64,000 bases of DNA from the NCBI GenBank assembly GCA_009767595.1, contig VSDK01020686.1:68496-132495 (forward strand), written 5' to 3'. Position numbers and translations under genes: made by a program. The notes under the pieces are model-generated. The model was given only the letters and a program-made list of their open reading frames with translations. It was not told the origin of the DNA and searched no databases. Numbering within the stretch: position 1 is the stretch's first letter; the number at the start of each line of letters is the position of its first letter. The stretch is from Symbiodinium kawagutii (Eukaryota; Sar; Dinophyceae; Suessiales; Symbiodiniaceae). This document shows positions 37,501 to 39,496 of the stretch, one piece after another.

Positions 37501-39496
37501 AAAACTATAAATGGCGAATCTTCACCAACTTATGACTCGGGGACCCCGCCCCCACTCGTGGTAAGCCACCGCCACTGCCACGCAACCGTTGCGTCGCCTG
37601 CTCGCAGGGCAGTGCCGACGTTTCGCTGCGAGCCGTGTCCCGGGGCCACGAAGCTGCGGGACAGGCTGTAGACGAGGCCAAGCACCTGGCAGTGGTGCCA
37701 TGACTGCAGCTGCCCTGATCAGCTGTAGGGTTTAGCTGTTGGTTAGTCATGGTTCAGGGTTCATAGTTAGTTAATATAGTGGTTAATAGTGGTTAACAGC
37801 ATTGGTACCATGTTTCAGCTGTTGGTTGGGTAATGGTTGGTTTAGCTAACCAACCATTAGATTAACTGTTGGTTAGTTAATGGTTGGTTTATCCACTGTT
37901 AACCTACAGCTGTTGGTTAGTTAATGGTTGGTTTATAGTGGTTAATGATGGTTTAGAATGGTTGATGATGGCTGGTTTGTACAAGAATCTGGTGGTTTCT
38001 CAAGCCGGCGATTTAACCACTGATATTGGTGATTCATAGAGAATAATAACCAACAAACATATTCAAACAACTACTATTTGGTGGTTTCTCAAGTCAGAGT
38101 TAGATAAAATATGATAAAATGACTTGCAGTAATAAAACCAACCAGTTGATCATTATGACCATCATTAATTGGTAATACAGTAAGATAGATAACCTGCTTG
38201 GATTTGCACCCCCACTTAGTACTCTCTCCGTGCAAGTGGTCCCTGACTATGGTTTCTAGGGTTTTTTTGGCCACCTTATAGGGCATATAATCGTGGTTAT
38301 AACCCCAGCGGCGCATCCAAGTCTGTAGCGTAAGAACATCCATTTATATCCACCGACTATTACTTTCGATGAATGTTCTGAACGCTGGAAAAGGTGGATA
38401 TAAATAGATAGTACTAGCAATTAGCTGCAATAAGCGACAATACATTGCAAATGGGGATAGTAGTATGTATAATAGATTGTGAATCTGCAAACAATAACTC
38501 CTTGGTTGCCTGGTTGGGCCAGTCGAAAGGCACCTCAATCAACAGGGCCAGGCAATGCAACCACTTTCTCTCAGTAATCAACCTAGCACTATTCACCACC
38601 AATGATAATGGCGATTGGCGATTGACATGATTAACCACTGTTATAACCCTAGTTGAACTGCAAGCATGAGAGATTATTGACCTTGGTGACCCCAGTATTA
38701 ATTAACCAGCATCATAAATCACCCTTACTATGGTTCGCCACCAATCCTCCACGAACTGGTTCACCGGTGCGCCACTGCGGCAATGGTCAGTTCATCTGCC
38801 ACGAGACATAGTACTCCTATGCTAGACTGGTGAATGGCTATCAACGGTTTACCATCAATAAGAGCTAACGGTTCCTCACAGTTTGCGTTATGATGGTTAT
38901 AGTTTGCTGTTGTCAATAGTACGTACTGATTGTGGATATTACGATGATGCACTGACCAGCAGAAAGACTTATAACATGATTAGTCTGCTTCTGTGTATCA
39001 TTCATGCTTCAGTAATCCAACCCTCATACAACGTAACTAACCACCGTTTGAAAACCACTCTGGATGAGTTGAACATCAATAGGGGATCAAACCAACCTCC
39101 CAAATGTGTCACTTAATCAATTAAATGCATGTGTGTAGGCGCACAAGCATATGAAAAGTTGAATGTACACATGCCACGTATATGTCTCGATAGTCACCAT
39201 GCCAAGCCTTTTGGTATGGAGAGTCTTAACGGTCAAAAAAGCAGCGAAGCCATCAATGATTCTCCTCCGATATTCCAACATAACCGTGTGTTTCTCAAAA
39301 AAGGAGACCCCCAAATCCTCCACTATCAAGTATTTATAGTACATAACCCAACCATTTTTCCGTGTTCCCAGTCCCTGGCGGACCGGTCGAATCCACCAAC
39401 CGGGGCCACTTCCCAGTCGCAGCGATCCACGCCGCCGGCCGTCGATCTCCGCCGAGCGGCCAAAGCCAAGGTCAACGCGGAGCTCCTTCGCGCCAT
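761..39496 (-). CDS. prk: Plastid phosphoribulokinase, 19-exon reconstruction
   Basis: PRK phosphorylates ribulose-5-phosphate with ATP to make ribulose-1,5-bisphosphate in the Calvin cycle. The gene was assembled by joining GC-rich minus-strand islands whose peptides match successive PRK blocks. These are the P-loop ADSGCGKS, TVICLDDYH, LTALDARENDFDLM, KPIYNH, DPPELIEPNKVMVFEG, LHPIYD, DVAIYIDI, VKFAWKVQRDVEERG, LPDFSKYVDPQKER and LPYLKVKLIQKK. All 18 introns keep phase; donors are 8 GC, 3 GA and 7 GT, and every acceptor is AG|G. The product is about 359 aa, including a signal peptide and an FVAP transit peptide. The catalytic Asp of DDYH, Glu of FEG and the QRD..RG arginines are present, as are two cysteines at the positions of the redox-regulated pair. 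The C-terminal blocks usual in plant and cyanobacterial PRK (NPVYLFDEGS, NGTGLFQ) were not found, so the last two exons are less certain. Confidence 0.92.
1020..1129 (-). CDS. prk: Probable PRK exon 18
   Basis: Encodes DGKFPMITLKKDMELKGSKQ then LGDDKSFPAGIVDGKV. Acceptor TCAG|GAC; donor AT|GTAGAT. Without that splice the frame ends at TAG (1018-1016) right after the Met codon. Phase fits exon 17, but no PRK C-terminal block is recognisable. Confidence 0.62.
1130..2232 (-). other. PRK intron 17
   Basis: Holds a family C inverted-repeat element at about 1200-1316 and a family A element at about 1687-1788. A minus-strand frame between them (about 1475-1726) is open, but no splice sites support it as an exon. 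Confidence 0.6.
2233..2253 (-). CDS. prk: PRK exon 17: 21-nt micro-exon, VKLIQKK
   Basis: Acceptor GTAG|GTG; donor AAG|GTCCGC. Seven codons, in phase with both sides. Confidence 0.75.
3767..3804 (-). CDS. prk: PRK exon 16: YEPSDQGLPYLK
   Basis: Acceptor CGAG|GTT; donor AAG|GTGGGG. Reads in phase from exon 15 and into exon 17 as LPYLKVKLIQKK, the strand that follows the variable loop in PRK. Confidence 0.82.
4840..4861 (-). CDS. prk: PRK exon 15: 22-nt micro-exon, ADADVIL
   Basis: Corresponds to the ADAVIEVL strand after DPQK. Acceptor CCAG|GCA; donor TTGC|GTGTCC. A GC donor 8 nt further downstream (CTG|GCAGAA) is possible but loses phase with exon 16. Confidence 0.8.
5685..5750 (-). CDS. 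prk: PRK exon 14: KRLPDFSKYVDPQKER
   Basis: Encodes VREDIEKRLPDFSKYVDPQK then ER, matching IEARKPDFDAYIDPQK of PRK. Acceptor CAAG|GTT; donor CGG|GCGCTC (GC). Confidence 0.94.
6617..6683 (-). CDS. prk: PRK exon 13: KFAWKVQRDVEERG
   Basis: Encodes NDVKFAWKVQRDVEERGWTE then EQ, the signature KFAWKIQRDMAERG of PRK with its catalytic-site arginines. Acceptor CCAG|GAA; donor CAG|GTGCCG. Confidence 0.95.
6840..6900. repeat. 10-bp tandem repeat CCTATCATGG
   Basis: Six head-to-tail copies with single-base variants, in the intron upstream of PRK exon 13. Confidence 0.9.
7500..7540 (-). CDS. prk: PRK exon 12: AREQLDVAIYIDI
   Basis: Matches the RDLLDFSIYLDIS strand of PRK. Acceptor CCAG|GCC; donor CGT|GTGCCG (GT). 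Val at the junction is completed by exon 13. Confidence 0.92.
9035..9060 (-). CDS. prk: PRK exon 11: 26-nt micro-exon, LHPIYDKK
   Basis: Completes EGLHPIYDKK, the EGLHPMFDE block of PRK. Acceptor CGAG|GAC; donor AAG|GCGCTG (GC). Length and phase match the family alignment exactly. Confidence 0.92.
9730..9801. repeat. (ATG)n microsatellite
   Basis: More than 20 ATG/ATGACG units in PRK intron 9-10 territory. A poly-His reading frame across it is an artefact. Confidence 0.95.
9867..9912 (-). CDS. prk: PRK exon 10: DPPELIEPNKVMVFEG
   Basis: Encodes DPPELIEPNKVMVFE plus one base of the following Gly codon. It corresponds to the LLDPPE...VIEG block with the catalytic Glu. Acceptor TCAG|GAC; donor GAAG|GATTCT (GA). 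Confidence 0.94.
10480..10526 (-). CDS. prk: PRK exon 9: KPIYNH block
   Basis: Encodes KAVYKPIYNHDTGNK, the conserved KPIYNH region near the active site. Acceptor ACAG|GCA; donor AAG|GACCAC (GA). Confidence 0.94.
11593..11671 (-). CDS. prk: PRK exon 8: LTALDARENDFDLM block
   Basis: Encodes ATGLTALDARENDFDLM then GVQMEALKQ, matching the GVTALDPKANDFDLMYEQ region of PRK. Acceptor TCAG|GCC; donor CAAG|GCGCCA (GC). Confidence 0.94.
12762..12834. repeat. 12-bp minisatellite CACATGGCCATT
   Basis: Six near-perfect head-to-tail copies with no spacers, within PRK intron 7. The unit length keeps frames open on both strands, so short apparent ORFs here are artefacts. Confidence 0.9.
13568..15322 (-). 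CDS. Ankyrin-repeat protein with N-terminal ubiquitin-like region
   Basis: Single-exon gene of 584 aa from the chosen Met (MEVCSLVSGERLAFCNAEDI); an in-frame ATG lies 57 nt upstream. The first ~85 residues (VKEVKQLLSAQIGAPRFRQRF, then a VRLVLLEFE strand) look like a ubiquitin-like fold, as in many dinoflagellate ankyrin proteins. Fourteen ankyrin repeats follow, with a 34-residue period (102 bp) and the core SPLIxAAxxGHLxIVRLLLEAG. Repeats 4-5 and 8-9 are almost identical. Ankyrin stacks bind other proteins; the partner is unknown. It lies intact and intronless inside PRK intron 7 on the same strand, which suggests a retroposed gene. I found no spliced-leader relic or target-site duplication. 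Confidence 0.9.
   Translation of the reverse strand: MEVCSLVSGERLAFCNAEDIEGKSVKEVKQLLSAQIGAPRFRQRFFLENGLVEMSDDQILAPGTRKVRLVLLEFERTVGEPDQDMISACQSNDAVALERLLQRPCSPNLKEQQDGSTALHHAADNGHVQPVQLLLEAGADANQPTTNNGTSRLIIAAGEGHLEIVRLLLEAGADKNQLTTGNGRSPLLVAARHGHMEIVRLLLENGANANQATANNGTSPLITAARAGHLDIVRLLLEAGANKNQLTTGTGWSPLFVAAWTGHVEIVRLLLESGANANQASKNTGTSPLITAARKGHLDIVRLLLEAGADKNQATLDNSISPLIIAAADGHLQIARLLLEASADINQATTNNGTSPLIAAVRAGHLDIVRLLLEAGANKNQLTTGTGWSPLFVAAWTGHVEIVRLLLESGANANQASTNEGTPPLFIAAAEGHLQIARLLLEAGADKSQALRDRGPSPLGVAAGEGQIEIVRVLLEAGADKNQATLDNGTSPLIIAAREGHLQVVGLLLEASADINQATTNNGTSPLFAAAHERHLDIVRLLLAASADKNQATAGRRTSPYQIAIQKGHLEIAGLLRSLKRSRP
14090..14640. repeat. Duplicated two-repeat block within the ankyrin array
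   Basis: About 145 bp around 14,090-14,235 recurs almost base for base around 14,498-14,643. The offset is 408 bp, exactly four 102-bp units. The copies match much better than other repeats, pointing to recent unequal exchange or conversion. Confidence 0.85.
16004..16074. repeat. Near-perfect 29-bp hairpin
   Basis: Arms at 16004-16032 and 16046-16074 match at 28 of 29 positions (GTCCCAA.TGGTC, a T6 run, GTGGGCCAAT), around a 13-nt loop. It sits in PRK intron 7 about 0.6 kb before the LINE and resembles a foldback element. Confidence 0.85.
16645..16658. repeat. Left target-site duplication of the LINE
   Basis: GGGGTTTCGACCCA, identical to 26749-26762. The base beyond each end differs between the two copies, so 14 bp is the full length. 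Confidence 0.93.
16724..21511 (+). CDS. LINE ORF1: C5 cytosine methyltransferase, DCG domain, nucleic-acid-binding region, coiled coil
   Basis: 1,595 aa from the first ATG (MAADSTKRMS); an upstream in-frame TTG at 16706 is not needed. Residues ~101-430 are a complete C5 DNA methyltransferase. Motif I is TCSGIG (105-110). Motif IV is GFSCQPWS with the nucleophile Cys175. Motif VI is LECVP with Glu213 (ECV instead of ENV). Motif VIII is ARRNRWW (252-258), motif IX HPWELSVLNGAFPN (386-399) and motif X LGQMASPVQ (413-421). A low-complexity linker covers ~490-680. Residues ~775-905 hold WVADDEMWFYL, GQWVPILIV and FPHDCGFQAV, reminiscent of Ulp1-like cysteine peptidases but without the usual His-Trp. 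A conserved region typical of dinoflagellate LINE ORF1 follows (~1135-1420), then a coiled coil (~1515-1585). Its likely role is to bind element RNA and possibly methylate new copies at CG; the latter is inference from published work on relatives. Confidence 0.93.
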   Translation: MAADSTKRMSLQLEPVWQSVAVGEVVDLAADLVIYDQKQEKHLMRTLLGKKFFTFAGEMNNVPSCSLLRVEVVEVGHRLRVTKSDGIVLHHEIPDYTMFSEAVDTCSGIGVMRDGLEACGLTIRATNELREIYCEWQTKQGRQHVVQGDLGDPKVLEELHRHANQSHMLVAGFSCQPWSQLGDNRKLNDQRASALHKALFAAYHLRSHSIMLECVPQAGEDPEVLQTIRQFCSMLNFRLAQTTLKLDTIVPARRNRWWALLTHMTLPPMALRELPVIQPSPKVGDVLPFMPSWTPDEIASLELDRYETRKFQDHGGLDKAILRLDTSAPTALHGWGNQLTNCSCGCRQHPLSDARLEAKGLHGALVLTEGAFPTMFGPMPKTRHVHPWELSVLNGAFPNKHWSRNLRLDLSGLGQMASPVQSCWIVATFQSHFDSAQGNQVVPPEIKLWGYMDKFFAIIHDDQPTLSATSQFRQYVANVRTGLQVSHWSHTPQSLPGSIGTEIKNPENSQRMGRQDPQVDKESDNQPASGPLVPEKSFNQPAEKSQELQKQPATRPLEPQEDEVGNDRDSHMGVEATHSFSHHLQQITMGLHHSSSAVATEVRSDQRDNTKDEHGGLAAFAMPTIGETEAAPTRAETIHATPSEHVSEFDEALRHHPFSDDLQSSAHEDKDDAEDTHNVILRFHPEAMTPIFVRIHRQTTLGAVTVAEDKLGSMQQPIRMLNAVGVPIPLHSVSTPLQQVFLEQQWREEPVMDVRFQCPAHLLHEYPHRATLLYQQRSWVADDEMWFYLQMLKPLGYADILYPCLIQPDMSLEEQAMQLMNWLWASMPAGNPVTAIASVFAWKGQWVPILIVNTTTGWNVYTLPEAYKLLIHAFGLANVSASILTESVSSVFPHDCGFQAVQWLAHQIIDPVHDQTREVVKPITVDQAIEWRTKFEYALHYHDHAKLPVYPGVRFFAGGNSDLTDQLSALLQQHGVPEDQVQTRASTVIDKLGRGPIQALLRGSTAWRDLKSLANAATPKLQLVMGHELQQVIQQRSKEGKEFGSKKNKQKTTATGMTKPIMMAPDDVSIPAGIFQDANNNPIDQISLAEVSAGAKGIAVATAHQAAGYMKYSAPLSKHGLALLVLDHQGVITPQAGTDIRFPARCERSGEPIILGAKLLQLGSVHVMRIPPAQAAKIDEVANAVLRVVVFRDEWEYDWTEFVSKPVKLLVETLPWLAPRDGISPILECWDRQFLTERLQKVAPPEADLFCVNIRLDTSDVKEILEKSGQRGIYAEPRTPDGRAPAEQFRVIWINKSDKMAVTVASEATRQWTSLVRNGRRFGLRVRAEDAATVHHQHKPTIPWLDATQMQTWIGGPFPYGATRGSLNKLFEVWQWQARPVQAKGRSPCGKGTMWWIQATNRPKYEVYHLEHADILLTPVQSKDDKQTKPGLVHAIQASPATMKMLTNPPNVDPLQMNDPWQANNGGPSKMPRIGNTEMPQAQVDLTVSKVEQRIQASLPKPNEDQDVAMDASEAKVQVLEDRLNALEQTVQSHHTQQTLHNQKVAHEFSGLRQQVTEQSTALQQHIDSKMGEQLKHIESLLNANKARKTGPNGE
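21509..21526 (+). promoter_or_regulatory. In-frame UGA-CUAG stop context between ORF1 and ORF2
   Basis: Reads GAG TGA CTA GCC GTC AAA ATG. ORF2 is in the same frame as ORF1, five codons after the stop. UGA followed by CUAG is the established leaky context that promotes readthrough in several viral and animal mRNAs. Readthrough would give one polyprotein; the alternative is reinitiation at the ATG 12 nt after the stop. Confidence 0.6.
21524..26683 (+). CDS. LINE ORF2: APE-like endonuclease, reverse transcriptase, zinc knuckle, RNase H
   Basis: 1,719 aa. Residues 1-98 are a basic leader ending in a hydrophobic aromatic stretch (WVWLFRWFIMLMVLRV), followed by the 2A-like GEASNPGP (99-106). An exonuclease-endonuclease-phosphatase domain spans ~108-345: WGITETH (Glu135), GDFN (263-266), VVDQIWLSP and ADHGTLHG (Asp333, His334). 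The reverse transcriptase spans ~700-1000: AVGPDGISK, YRPITVLS, motif A TDVCKAFNTL (Asp840), motif B GYPEGDPMS and motif C YVDN (Asp933; Asn replaces the second Asp). A CCHC knuckle lies at Cys1246, Cys1249, His1257 and Cys1262. RNase H spans ~1325-1485 with TDGS Asp1331, Glu1378, TDN Asp1401 and NEHAD Asp1479. The last ~230 residues are unassigned. It should nick DNA, prime on the nicked end and copy element RNA. Confidence 0.95.
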   Translation: MPWKCGRSTAHLHQAKHAVDTRVRFAKHPTCSLGEPFVGTNFPRDKPVRAHNPHSSFRDANTKGIPTKFHSGWQSTSGFLKPWVWLFRWFIMLMVLRVGEASNPGPILGTANTTGMLGKGEALAALPPGLWGITETHITEGGAQKLRQELKCVDPSMHLVHGAYAPPMSSNTASIGGKATGVAAISRYPVRQLAGQIPQTTWSTARVLTVAAFCNTDWVKVGILYGYAHKPKSAATKESTNELLETLVDRLAFQQHGYRVIMGDFNQSTTSLPCFDTLRRQGWAEIQEYGQAKWGRDIVPTCKHATVVDQIWLSPEMLPLLESIEVDTTRFADHGTLHGKFKEFGAPRPFYVWPKPHAMPWEEVSIESHPTEDDRPPNLPDIPAVFEALETRVDTALRVKGHHGLLAHQKGRSQVVSPKQCKHPLTPLKPSRPSEYQITYLGESFQHAQWVRQLRRLQSLCHILKSPKASREANQHRQQLWDAIKTAPGFPGGFRKAWVNRSTRLHGCPVHLPHRIPDWSCADKILQGFTMELQSLEKLLNQARLRKARARRMGDRNIIFRDLARPRSLPVQTLMTKQVVEVLDVSDDGRTITVPEGCLSPDQPVFSQDGLLPGAQVSTHVVTLPETAHLERGSVLLQDKYIGDLAELGKAFHGLWHPMWNRHEHLPVDHWDPVITNIQQHLTPPPHEMPLADISLDDWKKAIQSKKSHSAVGPDGISKADLWNMPDDLSQALLQHINAIDKAQAAWHPANLMGLITSIEKHSAASSPAEYRPITVLSFLYRVWGTIRARQSLQWLHQWLPEGLLGNRPGHSTPSIWWVLMLQVEECLYGDVPMCGVVTDVCKAFNTLPRPVIIAVARLMKLPLSLVTSWHVAIDSIARSFVIQGTVTEPLRASTGYPEGDPMSVVGMMLLNCALHAIVSPQLGPSRVLSYVDNWEIHTNDPKEAIKAFDVLQQFAKEVDIKLDVPKTWFWALQPGDRKTLKQSGYQVQLADRDLGGHLQLCKQRTNRTVKARIQNLGLLWKWLSRSPSPISQKVHCLRAVAWPRCFYGASTVNLGESHFTSLRASAMQALQWNKKGASATIQFGLLLEAGADPGFYVFWDSLLKFRMFTDPHIAFPLMDQLIQQPPHHYLPGPCGVLMARLQQMVWQWQGNGWVLDHEGLPLHLLDCPIQWLRYRAEHAWSLFVGASMADRQEFAGLHNVDVHTSRCGIPGHTYEEQGLLRVIMNGTFCTRNKQVHTGKIHDTLCPWCGEEDSIDHRHWRCPHFADIRANVPSHIMDMIQGSPDCTRLHGWSVHSNDDVAFRRMLLTIEDTTAEFYPVPIQEPVVHLFTDGSCLSPTTPCLRLATWSVVMGTLHDQKFHPVSAGGVPGGYQTVLRAEVIAAISACRFSLAKGHPFCLWTDNETVFKFVRRALLSPEQAIVFPRKRKDHDLWNKLGFLCYQCLHKQLLHHVFKVSSHQITTADTPEVERWAFAGNEHADRLAIRARDLLPPGVLRSWERFSRSHAARCEQAQWLRKVFIDVGQRAVAAKVLIRQLDGEQIQRRAPVPPSGVEEPVSFANCPSEPDLSLHHHMGECHEQFHRWIHGIITATDARPAWVSSHQLLALFQHDTGYLGVRYVAARKGYQFLLAPRDSDEFGFVRIAAWLMALVKCWGRHYGLDCHTKDVIPFGSSFKIWTRCIHICISHHTLNMLDKTLYDRGLVPVTQLTKQLGNAEPFFRS
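21818..21841 (+). other. 2A-like ribosome-skipping motif in ORF2
   Basis: Encodes GEASNPGP. The canonical core is D(V/I)ExNPGP, so NPGP is exact and the upstream part diverged. It directly precedes the endonuclease. 2A motifs at the N-terminus of non-LTR retrotransposon ORFs are established in trypanosomes and some animals. Activity of this variant is not shown by the sequence. Confidence 0.55.
26685..26738 (+). other. Structured 3' UTR of the LINE
   Basis: CCAGCC-CGCT (26685-26695, one bulged G) pairs with AGCG-GGCTGG (26729-26738). An inner hairpin is TCACC-AGAA-GGTGA. The fold ends just before the GGAAAA tail, where a LINE reverse transcriptase would recognise its template. Confidence 0.6.
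26749..26762. repeat. Right target-site duplication of the LINE
   Basis: GGGGTTTCGACCCA, directly after the GGAAAA tail. Rejoining the flanks across one copy restores a family C element (...GGGGTACGGGGTTTCGACCCA then CAGCCAC...). Confidence 0.93.
27109..27184 (-). CDS. prk: PRK exon 7: TVICLDDYH substrate and catalytic motif
   Basis: Encodes HTAIGDMMTVICLDDYH then TNDRAGRK. DDYH carries the catalytic Asp, and the preceding Cys matches the second regulatory cysteine of plant PRK. Acceptor TAAG|GCA; donor AAG|GCACCA (GC). The next intron is 15.4 kb and holds the LINE and the ankyrin gene. Confidence 0.94.
28223..28267 (-). CDS. prk: PRK exon 6: STFLRR helix
   Basis: Encodes STFLRRILGALGTE and completes the P-loop as GKSTFLRR. 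Acceptor CGAG|GTC. The donor read here is GAGGT|GAAGCC (GA). GAG|GTGAAG would break phase with exon 7 unless another small exon lies between. Confidence 0.85.
28582..28628 (-). CDS. prk: PRK exon 5: ATP-binding P-loop
   Basis: Encodes EAPVIVGVAADSGCGK; the Lys codon is completed by exon 6. This is the Walker A motif of PRK, including the cysteine that corresponds to the first redox-regulated residue of plant PRK. Acceptor GCAG|GAG; donor GGAAA|GTCCTT. Confidence 0.93.
29994..30074 (-). CDS. prk: PRK exon 4: N-terminal region
   Basis: Twenty-seven codons starting VDGIKLYPTHAWKDDMDP. Acceptor CTAG|GTC; donor GAG|GCGCCA (GC). Phase 0 at both ends, leading into the P-loop exon. Confidence 0.82.
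31289..32980 (-). CDS. BTB/BACK protein with C-terminal propeller-like repeats
   Basis: Single-exon gene of 563 aa, start ATG at 32980. Residues ~20-130 are a BTB/POZ domain (GQLCDLVLKSG, HRAHRAVLCAASADLKNML, LLEFIYGG). Residues ~135-260 resemble BACK (AACEEKVAGGFEACIEFVDFLELS, then VVLKGLFNWFKRSEDR). The remainder (~310-560) has repeated strands such as GGDFFVLDLDTDRLLKFE, GGLYALTL, EVVYILDSSYGRILRI and EKIYVADYGQWKVWAF, like an NHL/SMP propeller rather than classic Kelch. BTB-BACK proteins commonly act as cullin-3 adaptors, with the propeller binding the target; that role is inferred. It sits inside PRK intron 3 on the same strand and is probably a retrogene. No spliced-leader relic or clear duplication was found. 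Confidence 0.9.
   Translation of the reverse strand: MAAVKLEHSNLAQHQASILRNLQAFWKEGQLCDLVLKSGNGTEHRAHRAVLCAASADLKNMLLGPFLEANQVQQGQPVEIAASDAVVLALLEFIYGGEPEVELEDAVELLQVADAFNFQEVSAALAPGLRASLEAAPVATALKMLPHIQDLHELKAACEEKVAGGFEACIEFVDFLELSASQLGRILRRQDLNVTREEVVLKGLFNWFKRSEDRGIFLGVLLQHIDFQSLSSSNLTLCARLSASMGLNGRDVQGEVVEALLAQRKHSAARYPDAFWPKRRCLRQWSPDLGASSQFPHKVLPPAFSMCSHNGAIYYCGLSCTAFKWKPADDESKAIAGLNTEVDGENYFTERSSVSLCPGGDFFVLDLDTDRLLKFENAHASVVLSGHGLVSIFCSPNGGLYALTLGGEAVERVVGATLQPLISSEHLQEDLQFDALDLFVTKKEVVYILDSSYGRILRIKPGEVEPVVLGEAPNIEFAELLGLFVTDDEKIYVADYGQWKVWAFHPGDEAWTEVVTCPGWLRPVAVTVQGGSLYVSMVEDRGSVGEDADGVYEYLLPPELQLE
34547..34597. repeat. (ATC)n microsatellite
   Basis: About 17 uninterrupted trinucleotide copies in PRK intron 3. 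Confidence 0.95.
34929..35567. other. Assembly gap
   Basis: 639 N. The right edge is followed by runs of up to 19 G, typical of poor assembly near a difficult GC-rich stretch. Reading frames that cross the N are meaningless. Confidence 0.99.
36226..36352. mobile_element. Family D inverted-repeat element, 127 bp
   Basis: Perfect 17-bp terminal inverted repeats, ACAAGGTGGGCCCCCTA and its complement, probably with a TA duplication. Single ends of the same family occur near 27,940, 35,770 and 53,765. Confidence 0.75.
36757..36821 (-). CDS. prk: PRK exon 3: presequence or N-terminal linker
   Basis: Encodes GESVPTGLVWPSPEAEEKLRE. Acceptor TCAG|GCG; donor GAG|GCGAAG (GC). Phase agrees with both neighbours. 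No family match of its own. Confidence 0.78.
37598..37685 (-). CDS. prk: PRK exon 2: end of signal peptide and FVAP transit peptide
   Basis: Encodes VLGLVYSLSRS followed by FVAPGHGSQRNV. FVAP just after a signal peptide is the known class-I plastid presequence motif of peridinin dinoflagellates. Acceptor CCAG|GTG; donor GCAG|GCGACG (GC). Confidence 0.85.
39461..39496 (-). CDS. prk: PRK exon 1: start codon and signal peptide
   Basis: The ATG at 39496-39494 opens MARRSSALTLAL, with a GC donor (TTG|GCCGCT). Joined in phase to exon 2 it makes a basic n-region and a hydrophobic core running into LVYSLSRS-FVAP. The start was chosen because it completes a signal peptide directly before FVAP. Alternative readings of this island exist in other frames. 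Confidence 0.75.
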
